Positions 1 to 12,992 of a stretch of 64,000 bases of DNA are shown piece after piece. The notes below the pieces were generated by a model that did not search any database, had not been told where the DNA came from, and was given only the letters and a program-made list of their open reading frames with translations. The DNA comes from Diorhabda sublineata (taxonomy: Eukaryota; Arthropoda; Insecta; Coleoptera; Chrysomelidae). Each line of letters begins with the position of its first letter. Within the stretch, counting starts at the first letter, position 1. Location of the stretch: the NCBI RefSeq assembly GCF_026230105.1, contig NC_079476.1:28076559-28140558 (forward strand), in the 5' to 3' direction. Made by a program: the position numbers and the translations under genes.

Positions 1-42
1 TTATGAATGAATTACTCATTTTGATGTATATGTTACGACTAG

Positions 43-337
43 TGTCCGTTTTAAACAGCCACAACGTGACGTGGACGACCACGACGTATCGATGCCGTTA
101 TAAGAAGATCCACAAGCGTTCCGAGTGTTTTGCCAGAATCCGGAATAGCTGTTTTTGAAAAGTCACTACACGAATTATATGCATTAAAATTGATGTTAAA
201 GATTAGCCACTACCTAATCTAACCAAGCCCAGCTTAACCTAACCTACGCTTGCCGACGTGAATCAAAATATCGAAAATATTTAGGTTGATGTTCTGAAAG
301 ATCCACAACGCGTTGTGGCTGTATAAAACGGCCACAG
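43..337. mobile_element. MITE-like element with terminal inverted repeats
   Basis: The left end reads GTCCGTTTTAAACAGCCACA and continues ACGTGACGTGG. The reverse complement of the right end reads GGCCGTTTTATACAGCCACA and continues ACGCGTTGTGG. The ends match over about 30 bases with a few differences, giving a non-coding unit of about 295 bp. The right arm also holds a perfect 16-base palindrome (CCACAACGCGTTGTGG, about 303-318). No transposase is inside, so it would have to be mobilised in trans. No clear target-site duplication could be assigned; the flanks share only a vague TAG/GTAG. The superfamily is unknown. Confidence 0.5.
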
Positions 338-1555
338 GTAGTTTTTAGTCTTCAGTCGTAATTTATATAAATCATTTCCAATTTTTTTAGTATTACTATT
401 TTTATCTCTCATGATTAATTTTGGTATGTGAAAGCAGTATCAATTTTTTATTTTCATATGTACTAGTTAATTTCTCTTACTGTATGTTGTTCTATGCTGA
501 GATATTGAGATTTCAATTTACAAAAAAAAACTATTCTGCATTGTATTTTTAAATTATGATACGGTATATAGACTACTGAGTGCTTCATCATATTTGAACT
601 GTTTATTTTCTTAAACAAAACAGTTTCTTGTCACATGTATTTTATAAACCAGAAGGAAAATTGATAAACCACTTTGTAATACGTATAAAACATGACATGT
701 AAGAATCAATAATGTCTACCCTGATGTTTTTTCGCCAGATTTTTGCTAGGTCTTAAATTTGGGGCAGAAAAATTTAGTCTAAGAGGCTGTCTCACGGAAG
801 TGTATCTTAGGAAGGAGACTAGGATATGAATGAATGACGTATCCGTTGTTTGAAGTGTGATGGATTATGGTTTCATAAGTTTTTTTATTGGATTTACAAT
901 GATTGATTGTATTTTTATGATAAGCTACTGGAATCTCAATTACTAAAGAGAAATATATTCAAAGTTCGGCTCATTCTATGGAAAAAAAATAAAAGTTCAC
1001 TTTCCTGAAAAAATCAGAAATCCTCATTACGTCATTCGTAAGAAACTTTAATATTTTCTTCATTTCTCAATCCAGCACCAGCGTCTTATTGATATTGGTA
1101 TTCAACTTACTAGTGAAATATGAAATAACCTTTCTATTGTCAAAATACGTGTTCTATCAAAATATTATTTTCATTACCATCATTATTTATATAATATATA
1201 AACCGCTCTCGTAGTTCATATGTATAAGCTTTGAAAAATGAATGATGACAACCACCATATTTGTAGTTACGTCAAGTCACTAATATTCAAAAGTACTGTT
1301 TCTATTTCTCATTGTTGGAACAATATTAAGGAACTTAATATTAAGGGTTGTAAAGTTTTCTGCTAGTTATGATAGCTGGCGTATTTATCAAAGAAGACGC
1401 AAGGTCATTGTGACTAATTTTAAATAGAACCTCTTTTCAAGGGCATTGAAACAACTAGTAATCTTGTCTTAGTTTATTTATACTAAAAGTAATTTAATAA
1501 TTATAAACTTTAAATTTTCATATGCATTGTTTCGAATTTCCACAAAAAGGTTAAA
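338..1555. other. AT-rich non-coding stretch
   Basis: Nothing recognisable was seen: no ORF of note, no clear repeats beyond A and T runs. Confidence 0.5.
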
Positions 1556-1561
1556 AAAAAG

Positions 1562-2110
1562 TGGCTTGGGAATCACTGATTAATTGAAATTTATCTCCAG
1601 TTTTAACTATGTTATTCGCCTTATCAGAAATTGCATCGTAAACTTCTCCACTTTGCGGAACATTTCGAACAAAATTCATAAAAGCGGAGGAATAACTCGT
1701 AACGTCATATTTCGCGGCTCTAATTGCTTGTGGAACTTTGTGTAACGAAGTATCCCAATTAGTATGAAACGAATTTTTATCAATATAACACCTTAAGACT
1801 GTAACAATGTTCTCACTTGTTCTTTCAGTGAGATTTCTTTGAGAAAGATAACGAATACATTGCTCTTTATACTAAGATGTAAATTCTGTAAACTTAAAAA
1901 ATAACCAATAAGAAAGACAACTTGTTTTTCTCTAAGATTCACAATACCCTTAGCAGTTGAGTGTGGACAAGATAAAATTTAGCAAATCAATCAGCAATTA
2001 CTAAAACACATTTATTACCAGATTTTGATCTTTATAATGACCCATAACACCAGCCTTAGTGAGGTTTCAAGTATTACAAGAACTACATTATGTACGGGAT
2101 AAAGAAGAAT
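1562..2110 (-). pseudogene. Ty3/gypsy integrase relic
   Basis: Read on the minus strand, the region gives decayed gypsy pol integrase. The 5' part reads SGNKCVLVIAD, matching the usual GNKYLLVVVD around the first catalytic Asp, then FAKFYLVHT. After stops and a frameshift, a longer stretch around 1565-1830 reads ERTSENIVTVLRCYI, NWDTSLHKVPQAIRAAKY, YSSAFMNFVRNVPQSGEVY. This is the region after the catalytic core, where families usually have ERVNRV...LRCYI, the W(D) motif and the SPxFLNFGRxVPLSGDYY motif. Several stops and at least one frameshift show it is dead. No long terminal repeats were found nearby, so it is a fragment. The family is confident; the exact gypsy clade is not. Confidence 0.75.
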
Positions 2111-2124
2111 GGGGCATATATCTT

Positions 2125-5100
2125 TGGAATAGACATAAAGAGAGTATCAAAGTTCGCGTTGGTAGGATAGTTTGACCTGATGTAGCAGCTCTTACTAGGG
2201 ATTAGAGAGATGACACAAAATAGCTACCCACAACATCTTAGTAGTTTATAGGCGTTTCCTCCCATCATTTCAATTTTTTCGGTAGTTCTACAGTTGCCAA
2301 GTTTCAGTATAGCTCTTATCAAAGATCCAACCAGTGCAACACTGGCTTTACGTAAAATTGGAAAAAAATGAGTAGGAAAACGGAAATACGGTTGTAAACT
2401 ATAAAAAAGGCACAAGTAGGTAAAACAGATCAAGACAAAAAAACATACTTCAACACATTAAGGAAATAAGTGTATATTTTAATAATATAACCATACAGAA
2501 ATTTGTTCTTTTTCTCAAATGGACAGAAAATACGAGCTTATATGAAAATTATTAGTTAGCTTAGCTAAGCTTAGTTATAAATATATTAGAGTAACTTATC
2601 AGGGTATATGTATAAGTAATAGTTTCACCACATATTTATTTAGATTTACTATTGAACTTTTTCATGAAGTGTGAGGTTGACAAAAAATTCCTTGGAAAAC
2701 TTTACCGTGATAATAAAACAGTAGTGACTATCGAACCACATTAAGTAATGAAGAGAAAATGGAAATACATGGAGAGAGACGGAGCAATCCGAATGACATG
2801 TTATAAATGTTACATTGATTACAGATTGGAAAATATTTTACAATAATTGCTCAATATGTTGTAAACTATTCTGTTATGCAACACTTCTCATTATTTGTCG
2901 AATGTCCCGCGGAAATAACTCCACATTTTGGAACAGAGTTTTTCTAAAACATCATTATTGTCGGTTTCAGTGGCGTGAGCCTTCGATTGAAGATATGTCC
3001 ATAAAAGAAATCGAAGTTTGCGAAATTCTGTGATAGAACTGGCAATTACATAGTTATTATTCGAAAAACTTCTCACTATATCGTAATAGTGGAGGAGGTT
3101 GAATGTTATTTCCAAATTACAGGGTTCATCTGGTGTATCCTAAACTTCCATGAGTATGTGATTCATGGAACACGTGAGGATTGGATTCAATTTAATACCT
3201 TAAAATAGTTGTATTCACTTTTCAATTTGAATAGAAAGTGGTTTCATTACTAAAACAAATTTTCTCGATATAATCTGGTTGGTTCATTTTGTTGTCATGT
3301 TTTTACAAACGACATTGAATGAGTTTTTCCAATGCCTTTAAAAAATAGACATTATTATCACGCCTGGGGAATCATACTATCCTTAATATATAAGTTTCCA
3401 ACTCTCAGTGGTTCACATATAAGGGTTCAAAAGATAAAAGGAGGTGGGCGATTTTTGAATAGCACTGTAGTAGACTAATTTTCTATTATGTCCCATGATT
3501 GTGAAAGTAGGATTATGTCACTTTGAAATAGTTATATAGGTCCTTTCTATAAGACTAACACTAACACAATTCGATGACAGTAAGATTTAGGTGGTGATAC
3601 TTGTGACTTTGATGACCTTAGGTAGTTTATTGGGGTATGTTGTTTGATATTATGTCTTCAATTACAGAGAATATGATAGTCTCATTATTTTCCAGAATTT
3701 TCAAAAACCAATGCTGACGTGTTTTCTTGTTTTTTCTTATTACTTACCTACGACCACATTTGTTCCATAGACCTTGCTTAATTATTTCATAAACTTGATC
3801 AATAGTTTGATTAGTTTATGAACGTTCAGGGTAGATTTTTTAATTGGAAATTGTTGCAAGACTAGATTTCTTTCGGTAGTCCATGGGTTCTAATTTGCAG
3901 GAAAATAACGTTTCAGTTACACACGTTAACAATAGAAGTGTCATTGCGTTTACCACTTCTTAGTACTTTCCTATTAGTCGTTGTACTGATTGCGAAAAAA
4001 TAAATTCACTCATATTATTGTGAGTTATGTTCTCACAAATTTTTAATTGAATATTTCCCTTATTTGTCTCCTTAAGAGGAATGCAAGTTTCACATTCGGC
4101 AAACGATTGCACTGTGAAAATTCTCGTATTTCGATAATTAATATCATGTTATTGAGAGAAAGCAGACAAAAAACTAAATGTCGATGAAAGTTTATGGTCA
4201 CTATAAGTAGCATTCTTCAAATTTTAATTCACTTCAGTTCTCTCTCTCAACTGTTGGAAATTATTAATCAATATTATTTGTTTTGGAATAATCCGTATCT
4301 ACATAGACTCTGCAATTATTTTGTCTGAACTTTTCTGAATATGCAGTTCAACTACAATTTGTCAAAGATCTAAACATTAAAAGGGAGCGAAAAGAACCCA
4401 AACTACTCAAATGAATACTGCATCCAATCACGACTGAGTCTGCCCGTGAAGGGGTTCGTTTATGAGAATACAGATGTTCAAAAACTGGTAAATATGTTTA
4501 AATATGACCAAATGTTATAATTGATGAATAATTTTGAACCATTAGGCAGGAAAAATAAAACGGCAAAGTCACAAAATAGAGTTTTCGAGCAGGAAACACA
4601 CGACGTCTAGCGTGGAAGACAAAGCCCAACATGTTTAAAAAACTATATTTGAAAATAACTGCATGAAGTGTCTTACCAAGACCACACATGAAAAAGGTAA
4701 ACCACCGCTCATCTCCAAAATGTATGATGAATTCGTCCCGATAATCTTGCTTATGACTCCAACACATACCAGTTGAACTGAATTCGATTAATGAATACAC
4801 GAATGGAGAAAGGTGTTTGAGAACTATAGTAAATCACATTAAGTGGACACTCAAATACCAATTCACTGACATCTCAAATTCGAATGGGCGGGAACCATCA
4901 TATGCTTTAAATTTGAAGAATGCTGGATGCCGATCAATCGTTGAGTTGAAGAAGGACCTCAGCTCAAATAAGCTCTCGCTCATCAATTGCATAAACCACA
5001 ATGTTTTCGACTTCCCAGCTGAGTATTGTTAATTACATTAATCACTTTTCATTGTAATTTTCAAAGATTTTAATTTTATTCTATTGGCATTTCCTCTTTA

Positions 5101-7755
5101 CTAAAATATTTAAATCTACTTGATTCCAGTACTCAAAATTATCAGTTATTTTCATACACTTTTGGAATTATCCCCGAAAATTTACTCCGTGATCAATATT
5201 AATTTCTCTATTAAAGCGTTTACATTTTGGACCTTTATTGACAAATGCTTTTACGAAATCAATTCAGCACGGTCTTTTCCTAAGATATGTACTATATCTT
5301 ATGTAATGCATATTTATATTTCAAGGCTTCTCATTTAGATCAAAGGCACGCAGAGTAGATTCAATTCATAATTGGAAAACTGTTTGAACCGCATTCGGAC
5401 TGATATTAATTAAATTGCAAATTTTCGTCACCTATAAATGACGGATTGAAGAAGTAGAATATATAATCAAAAATTAGAAAACGGCAAAATTGTTACAATA
5501 ATAATATTGATCCATTGCGCTAATATGTGGCTGTCATTGATTCATTTATATATCGTAACCGTGTCCATAACAGAACTTCATTTTCCACAACCTTAGTCCG
5601 GTGAAGCTTGGCAAAGCACACTAATTTTTCCGGGACGGGATATCATGTCCGTAATTCAAAATATATCGCAACCCAGTAAGTTCTTCTAGCTGAAGATGAC
5701 GATTCAGCTGGAAAGTAGTATTTAGATAACTCAAGATTTGAGTCTTTTTGGTGATATCTCTGCAATTATTGTACGTAATTGAATTTTCGAAAATCTTTTC
5801 CATTCATGCGGAAATATAGTGGAATTTATAATATTAATATTCATGAAACTAACAACGATTGAAAATAATAGAAAAGATATGAATTCAGTGTACGCAGTGT
5901 ACTAGTTTGAATTGTTCTAGAAACAGCTTTTTTGCTGCATAAATACACAAATTTATAATTTTTCAACGTTATAGGGTACAAAATTTCTTTCAATTTTCAT
6001 GTCTACATCTTTATATCATTGAAACAATGACAATATTCTTTTTACTTACACTACAAATTTTTCAAAGTGATACAGAGCCATAGTAATAAAAAAATGTAAT
6101 TACATCTCAGAAACTGACATTTATCTTGTTCCATGCTAAGAAAACCCTAGTTATTTTACCCTAGTTTCACTTTATTTATAACCAAACCATTTCAAATCAG
6201 TTTTCTACCTTGTGCTACAATCACTCACTGACAAAAATATGAGTGAAGAAAAGTATGAAGCAACCAATTAAAACATTCATCCCCAAACAAAATAAACAAA
6301 CATTCATTCCTAAAGGATTTAAAAGCCACCATCAAGTAAGGGAGCATCGTTCCGAAAGAGTTATAAAGTAGAAAAGAGCAAAACGCGTCGAGAAAAGGTT
6401 TTAATTTTTCTTTGTTTATAAGAGAAAGAAAAGTTTTAGCTCTACCGTATATACCGCCTTTTGCTTGTATATGCCGTTCATGAGGTCATAAGGTTCTAAT
6501 TTATCACCTAATAAAGATATAAACAGATAAATATTCCCTTAACGGATAGGATTTTCTGAGAAATACCCAAAAAATTACGATTAGCTTACAAAAGTCTAAG
6601 AAAAAATATGAAATCCCTAATATCTATTTATCACCCCACACAACTGACAACAATTTACAAAATATAGAAGTATATGGCACTTTCCTCCCGCCTATCCAAC
6701 TACGCATTTATCCACTTTCTTGATAATGCATTTTTTGTGGAATAAGTTATCTTTAGACTATTTTGAATATAATATGTGACTCTACATATAGAACATTAAA
6801 TTTCGCACAGATAACATCACCCTACTATATAGAATGTTTTGAAGAGTGTTATCAGCTCTTATGTAATTCCTTCAGCACCCAGATTTTTCAAAACCTCCCC
6901 TTTTATTAACAGATGCTTCTATTATAGCCTTTGGCTTCATGTATTATCACGAAATAATCATCTAATGTCTTATTCATTCAGAACTTTGAATTCAGCCGTG
7001 AAAATTATTCAACTGTAAAAAAGAACAATTGGCGATCTTACATTCGTGTAAACACTTCTGCCCGTATTCGTATGGTAAAAATACCCAGGTCAATGCAGAC
7101 TAAATTTGAAAAATAAAAATTTTTCTATTATAACTGTATCATAGGATCGAATTTTTATTGCTGTAGAAGATTGAATTGTTCCAGAACAATGTGTGGGATT
7201 GAACGTTTCCAAAGTAACTTCTGATACCATAGGAAAAAAAGACAAAAGATCGCATTTTTTATAGTCGATCCAAAAAATAGACGTATGTGAATGTATGTCT
7301 TTATTCCCATTCAATTACAAATTATCGATTGTTTCATGAATTTCTCATGTGATAAAATTATTAATCAAAATCAAAGTGAAATTTTTACTTTCAAGAAACA
7401 TTTAGTAAACACATTGTCAACCTTGTAAACGATTTATTTTATGATTTCCGAGAAGCAAGGATAAGGGTACTCGAAGAGAGTCATAAAACTAAGTATAATA
7501 TTTAAGTGTAGTTTAGGCCCCAAATGTTTCTTACTATTACAATCTATATAGAAATATAGTAGTCAGTTCTCTCTGATCCATTAGATCGTATAGACGTACC
7601 TTCCATACTCTATTCTATTTTTTTTCCTTAAAACGAAGCTATTTGATTATTTTTATAAACAATAAACTCTACCAAAATAAATAATCCCAACAGAATTTAT
7701 CTGTATGATTCCGTTACAACAGAAAAACAATATGAATTAAGTGTTTCAAAAATAA
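2125..7755. other. AT-rich stretch without a recognised gene
   Basis: Several short ORFs occur (4498-4800 minus, about 100 codons; 4817-5032 plus, about 71 codons; 2224-2433 minus), but none shows a known motif, a convincing splice site or a long codon-like run. The segment 4440-5030 is less AT-rich than its surroundings and could be an old, unrecognised transposon piece. Nothing else was seen. Confidence 0.4.
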
Positions 7756-7757
7756 AA

Positions 7758-8890
7758 TGATGAAGGAAATAGAAATAAATGATATGATGGAAGGAAGCAA
7801 ATAAGATGTCCTCGCGATAACCGAAACAAAAAGGAAAATGGAAGAATACACAGAACTGGAAGGAGATATCTGATGATATACTGTGAGCAATGGGCGTGCA
7901 TTATCATTAATCGTAACAAAAATGGAAGTAGAAATTGGAGAATAGGGTCAGAAAGACTAATAAAGCTAGAAATAGAGAAAAATAAACAAATGATAGTATA
8001 CGGTCCAAATTAGGGGGCACATAAGAAGAAGAGTTCTGGAAAGCTATTAAAACTTCAATATTAATAGGAGATATGAACGGAAGAGCACGAAACAGTCTAT
8101 AAGAAGAGAATGGAAGCATTAAAAAGTTTGGAGAAGTAACAAAAAACAGAAATGGTTAACGAATTATAGACATCTGTGATTTGAATAACATGGTTGTAGA
8201 TAACATCTACTACCAACATTAAGACAATGATGGATTCACCCAAGATATAACCAATGAAAATTAAAGATCTATTGACTTCTGCATAGTTGAATAAAGCTCA
8301 CTAAAGAAGATAAAAGATATAGGGGTAAGAAAAGTTACGATATAGAAAATAATCATCTTAATCATTTTCTTGTCATAGTCTCAGTGATGGAATGAGAGAA
8401 ACGAATAAATAGGAATATTAAGGAAAAAATTATAGAATATAAGACTATGAGAATCAGAAGCTAAGAAGAGAAGCCATGCAGATGCAATTTTAGGAGAGAA
8501 CAGATGAAGAAATAATGAAATTAGCAGTAATGAATGTCGAAGAACTTTGGAGCATGCTCAAAACTATTCTCGGAAATATAGCTATTGAGGTATGTGGGAC
8601 AAGTGAAATAACAAATCAAAATAAACTAATACATTGATGGAATGGAGAAATGGAAATAGAATTAAAACAGAAAACAGATTATGGAAGAGACACCTCAACA
8701 AAAATAAAAAGGATGAAGATTATGAAATATATAGAAAATATAGGGACAAAGTGAAAATCATAATAAAAGAAGGGAGGAATTAGAGAAAGGATGGAGACCA
8801 GCTAAACAATCAAAAGATAAAATTGAATGAAGTAGAAATTGTATATTATAATACGGAGGATAGAAAGAAATTTATCAGTTTTATAGTATT
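7758..8890 (+). pseudogene. Non-LTR retrotransposon (LINE) endonuclease relic
   Basis: Plus-strand translation, patched over many stops, shows an AP-endonuclease-type LINE domain. In order: DVLAITETKRK near 7808-7840 (the Thr-Glu-x-Lys endonuclease motif), ILIGDMNGRA near 8060-8090 (the GDxN catalytic motif), NGSIKKFGEVTKNRNG near 8110-8155, IIDICDLNNMVVDNIYYQH near 8160-8220, SIDFCIV near 8270, and HFLVIVSVMEW near 8370, where the SDH catalytic triad member is lost. After this comes the basic linker that precedes reverse transcriptase (LWKRHLNKNKKDEDYEIY near 8690). No reverse transcriptase follows, so the copy is truncated. The style of these motifs fits the LINE clade whose ORF is often annotated as craniofacial-development-protein-2-like. 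It is clearly inactive. Confidence 0.75.
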
Positions 8891-11800
8891 CATTCTACAG
8901 AAAAGTTTCAACTTTATTACCTATTATACCCTATATATAACTCAGTAATATAGAATTGTGTATATTTGGGGGATATGGAAAAGAGAATATGATAATTTTC
9001 GTCCTCCGTTTTCTATAATGACACTCGAATAACAACAGTGACTATAAATTCCTAAAGTTAAAATTGGTTGGTTATTCGACATCACCCACCGAGATTGTAT
9101 GTGTACATTAGTGAAGGGAGGCGAATTGGAAGAAAAAATGTATTTTCTAGATCGTAATAAGGTTTAATAGCATAAACAAATAGAGAATCTTGCTCGTAAT
9201 AATAAGATATTTGTATAAATAATAAAATAAACGACGAAATAAAGTGACGATTACTGTGTGAGAATATATGAAAAAGTTGTGATAGGTATTGTAAATATTG
9301 ATTTCATCCTGTTGTATGTCAGAATCCTTATTTTTCATTATTCTTCCATCTAAAAGAATATATATCATTGATCGAGTTAGACTAAAGAACTTCAGGAAAC
9401 CTAACTGGTTTCAGATATGTTCGTGAGTGAACTACATTGCAAATAAAATCAAATCGTGTGTTTGTTCCTATTTGCGCTCTCAAGTCCCCACATACGTAAT
9501 CTATGAAAACTAATCGGAAAATTTGTTTTCAGACGTTATTCCAAGTATAATAATATCCATAGTTTGTTTTTGCCTTTCAACAGTTGGTCAAATTTTAATT
9601 TTTCCAACTAGGATTTTGGTAACCGAAAACATTATCTATCTAGACCACACGGCCATTTCTTGTATAATATTTTTCTATATTTAAAAATGAGAAAAATTCT
9701 TAATCTCCAGACAAGAAATTGGACTCAATAAACTTTTCAATAACCTTTATCCAATAGCAGATATCCCGTGTTCTATTTGTGATTTTTTTCTCATTCGATA
9801 GTTGACAAGGGAAAAAAAAAGATTCCGGATATGCGATATTCAAATAAGAAAATTTATTTTTCTGTAAAACGTGATATTGATTCTACGTGACAGTTCGTTC
9901 CATGGTTTCCAGTGAGTGCTGTCAAGTATTTCACGATATTTTTAATATTTGTTATTTCTATCAGCTGGAAGCAAACTCGAATTTTTAGAGTGTGTTTGAG
10001 GACGATCTTGATGGATGTGGATATTAACAAAGATAATCACCTTTCAAGTCAGTTGCACGTCATAGAAAAGCATAGTCTGCTCTGCGGCTTTCCTAGGCGC
10101 CTTTGATGAAGTTTGACGTGAGAGCCTAAATTGAAAATTGAATTTTCTACTTCCAAGCCAATATTTACAACTACTAAAATCCTATAAATCGTCAAGGTAT
10201 ACATCAGGGATAAAAAGCGATAAGTATTATTGAATACAATATAATAAGCTTATATGAAATTACAAACATCCATAGACCTGACTAACACCTGGACTAGTAG
10301 ATAAAATATCAAGTGGAACGGAAACAAATCTACTCAAATTCCTTATAAAAACAATGCAAATTGGGGAATGACACTTGATACTATACTTCTCTGTAGAGTG
10401 CACTATAGAATGAACTTGATATGATATAAATATGAAAAGATGTACTGGTTTTTACTGAAACTTCAAATTCTACATACACAACAAACTGCTTTTCTACTGC
10501 AGATGTTGAAACTTGACTGGACAAATAGTGTACAGTTTTGGAGCAATGCCAGTAAAAATAGCAATTAAGTGATACAACATTTCCAATATAGAGTTATAAC
10601 GAACATCGTTTATTTACATTGGTAGATACTACCGTAACAGTGATCTTCATAGATACAGAAAGTGTTGACCAAACCATAGCCAAATTCGTCAGTGGCCATT
10701 AATAAAGAATATTACAACATGAAAACGTTGAGGTTATGTAGCTCATCTATAATGTTAATTTAGTGAAAAGACTCAATCTTATCAATCCTTTTGAATTATT
10801 ACGTTCAAATGACAGAATTGCATGAAAGTAGAGTGTAACACGTTTACTATATCGTTAACGTGTTACGCGACGCGTTAAGTGATCCAAAACGGCCCTTATC
10901 ACAGTGGCACATCATAATCAATTACTTATTTAATACTATGAACTCTAACCTCATTAATTAAGTTTATCATCACTATAAATTGTCTGTATTTCATATTTCT
11001 GTCAGTTTTATAGATTGTCAACTTTAGCTCCATTAAGGTATCATCTTCAATTATTTATTATTCCATTATTATCAATGTGACTATAATGAACTATAAATAT
11101 ATTCATCTACTTTTATAATTATGATTGTATAAGATAAGAACTAATATATAAAGAGGCTTGTAAAACGAATACTTTGTTCGTTTAATTTGATATTCGTCTA
11201 GTACGCCAGTCAGATTAGGGTAACCAATTGTAACTTTAAATTATTATTAAATCCTCAATTTGCTAAATTGTTATTAAAAAGGAAGTTGGTGAATTGAGTT
11301 ATTTAATTACAGCATTTCTAGAATTAGACACTGAGGTATACTAAGGAGTAGGAGCTCGGCATTTAAGAATTTTTATACTAATGAGGCTAGATTGGATAAA
11401 AATTGCTCATTGATCTTCATGATCAGATTCTAATAGAAGGAAATAGCCTAATTGAGTGTTTTCTTAAAAAACTTTGGACGTCATAAGACAAATTCAATTT
11501 TCAAACTCTTTAAGTAATTACAAAAATTTCTCAGCACCACATAATGTTTAAATATTGTCCAATACATCAAATGTTGATATATTTTGATAAACCCAAAGCA
11601 AGGTTAATTTGACAATGAGATCATTATTTTGGATATGGCGAAAGAGAAATTCCATCACTTCCTACCATTTCTCTACTACAGAAATCAGACTAGAAAAGGC
11701 AACGTTCTTTGAGTTCAAACCTATGACAAACTTTTTATGAAATGGATTTGAATGAATTGAATACATGAAGAGAATAATACAAGACAATGAAAATATACAA

Positions 11801-12040
11801 AAGAATATCAAAACTACAAAAGTCATATCAGAACATCAAGAACCTAACTAGTACAGAATGAAACAAAACCTAAATTCATACATAATACAAACATAAAATC
11901 GCTATTTGTATAAAAACGTTGATACCTTTAAATGCACTTTGTTTTACAATAACTTTGGTTATACTCAAAATAAACTAATCGCGGTCGCAAATTTTCCATT
12001 GCGATTATTAACTAATATGCTCAATAAATTCAATTTTCCT
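8891..12040. other. AT-rich non-coding stretch
   Basis: No gene was recognised. A plus-strand ORF at 9912-10106 begins with a hydrophobic stretch just after a possible splice acceptor, but has no matching first exon and no known motif. A strong hairpin lies at 10835-10866 (listed separately). Confidence 0.4.
10835..10866. repeat. Inverted repeat (10-bp perfect arms)
   Basis: GTAACACGTT at 10835-10844 is exactly reversed as AACGTGTTAC at 10857-10866, with a 12-base loop. It is followed at once by GCGACGCGTTAAG, which is unusually CpG-rich for this window. It could be the remnant tip of an inverted-repeat element or a protein binding site; no partner copy was found. Confidence 0.5.
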
Positions 12041-12243
12041 AGTGTAATCGATTTTATTTTTGAATAGAACAGTGGAAGACTAGGAAAAGCTCTTTCCTCT
12101 ACTCTGTTTTAATTTCAAAATACTCTGTTCGTTCATTACTGATCCTTCGAAGAATTTCAAGATATCCACCGGTTTTATGTTATGGGAAGTTTCTTACAGT
12201 GTTCATTTGAATGGGAATGTCCTGTGAACAATTGTGGAAAATG

Positions 12244-12447
12244 TTAACGCAGATTTATTCTGGCTAATGCCTCCTTCCAATGTCTTCTGGATTTCCAGAA
12301 GTGTTTTGGCTTGCCTTTGAGAATTTCTTTTTCATCGATTTCTTCTAATATTATGTCTGATTTCACCAAAAAGTTGTTGTTTCCCGAATCTTGATGTTTT
12401 AGAAGCAGACCAAGAAAAATGTTGAGACAGTCATTTGACATTAACAT
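12244..12447 (-). CDS. Unrecognised 67-codon ORF, possible terminal exon
   Basis: The frame opens with ATG TTA ATG and runs 67 codons to TAA. The product is mixed and hydrophilic, unlike chance ORFs in AT-rich DNA: an acidic middle (ILEEIDEKEIL) and a basic end (FWKSRRHWKEALARINLR). An AATAAA signal lies about 190 bases downstream (12053-12058). No domain was recognised. It may instead begin at an internal acceptor (CATCAAG before ATTCGGG). The Penelope-like element at 12506 starts just upstream on the other strand. It could also be an old transposon fragment. Confidence 0.25.
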   Translation of the reverse strand: MLMSNDCLNIFLGLLLKHQDSGNNNFLVKSDIILEEIDEKEILKGKPKHFWKSRRHWKEALARINLR

Positions 12448-12505
12448 TAATATTGAATCATCATTTTAAAACTTTATTTCTAACATTTTTACTCTATCTA
12501 TTTTT

Positions 12506-12992
12506 ACACCTTTACCATATATAAAATCAGTTACTTCTAAACTTTCTGGAATCTTTAGACAACACAATATTAAAATAGCATACAGTGAAACACTTAATAT
12601 TCAATCTATTTTTACTAAAGTAAAAGATCAAACACCAATCAATAAATTGCATAACATAGTATATGAAATACCTTGTTTAAATAGTGACAAAAAGTACATT
12701 GGTCAGTCGAAAAGGTCAATGATCAGTCGAATAACTTCTCACAAGAGTGATAGCAGATTATATCCTGATGTTTATTCATGTCTATCACGAAAGACACAAT
12801 ATGAATTATGAATCTGCCAAAGTTTTGGCAACTGGAAAAAACTACAAAAAACGTTTATTTTTAGAAACAACATATTTTTCCCAAAATGATAAATGCATTA
12901 ATAAGAAAACTGATTTAAATAACCTTGGTGTAATTTATGCATATCTTTTAGATTTCGAAAAAACAAATTCTATGAAAATTCAACGCCATTAA
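12506..12992 (+). pseudogene. Penelope-like element, GIY-YIG endonuclease part
   Basis: This is the C-terminal end of a Penelope-like retroelement (PLE) ORF. Frame 1 from 12506 reads TPLPYIKSVTSKLSGIFRQH then NIKIAY and FTKVKDQTP, the linker that follows reverse transcriptase in PLEs. Then comes the GIY-YIG nuclease: VYEIPC (12659) and KKYIGQSKRS, with the expected Tyr and Gly residues and ITSHKSD. Near 12770 the frame shifts; the second frame carries HVYHERHNMNYESAKVLA, RLFLETTYFSQND and INKKTDLNNLGVIYAYLL to a stop at 12992. The LET part carries the catalytic Glu. The reverse transcriptase is missing, so the copy is 5' truncated, as is normal for these elements, and frameshifted. Confidence 0.85.

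Noticed and set aside
4498..5032. Gene on either strand from the 100-codon and 71-codon ORFs
   Set aside because: The frames lack recognisable motifs and splice signals, and no poly(A) signal is suitably placed; the region is noted only as unexplained.
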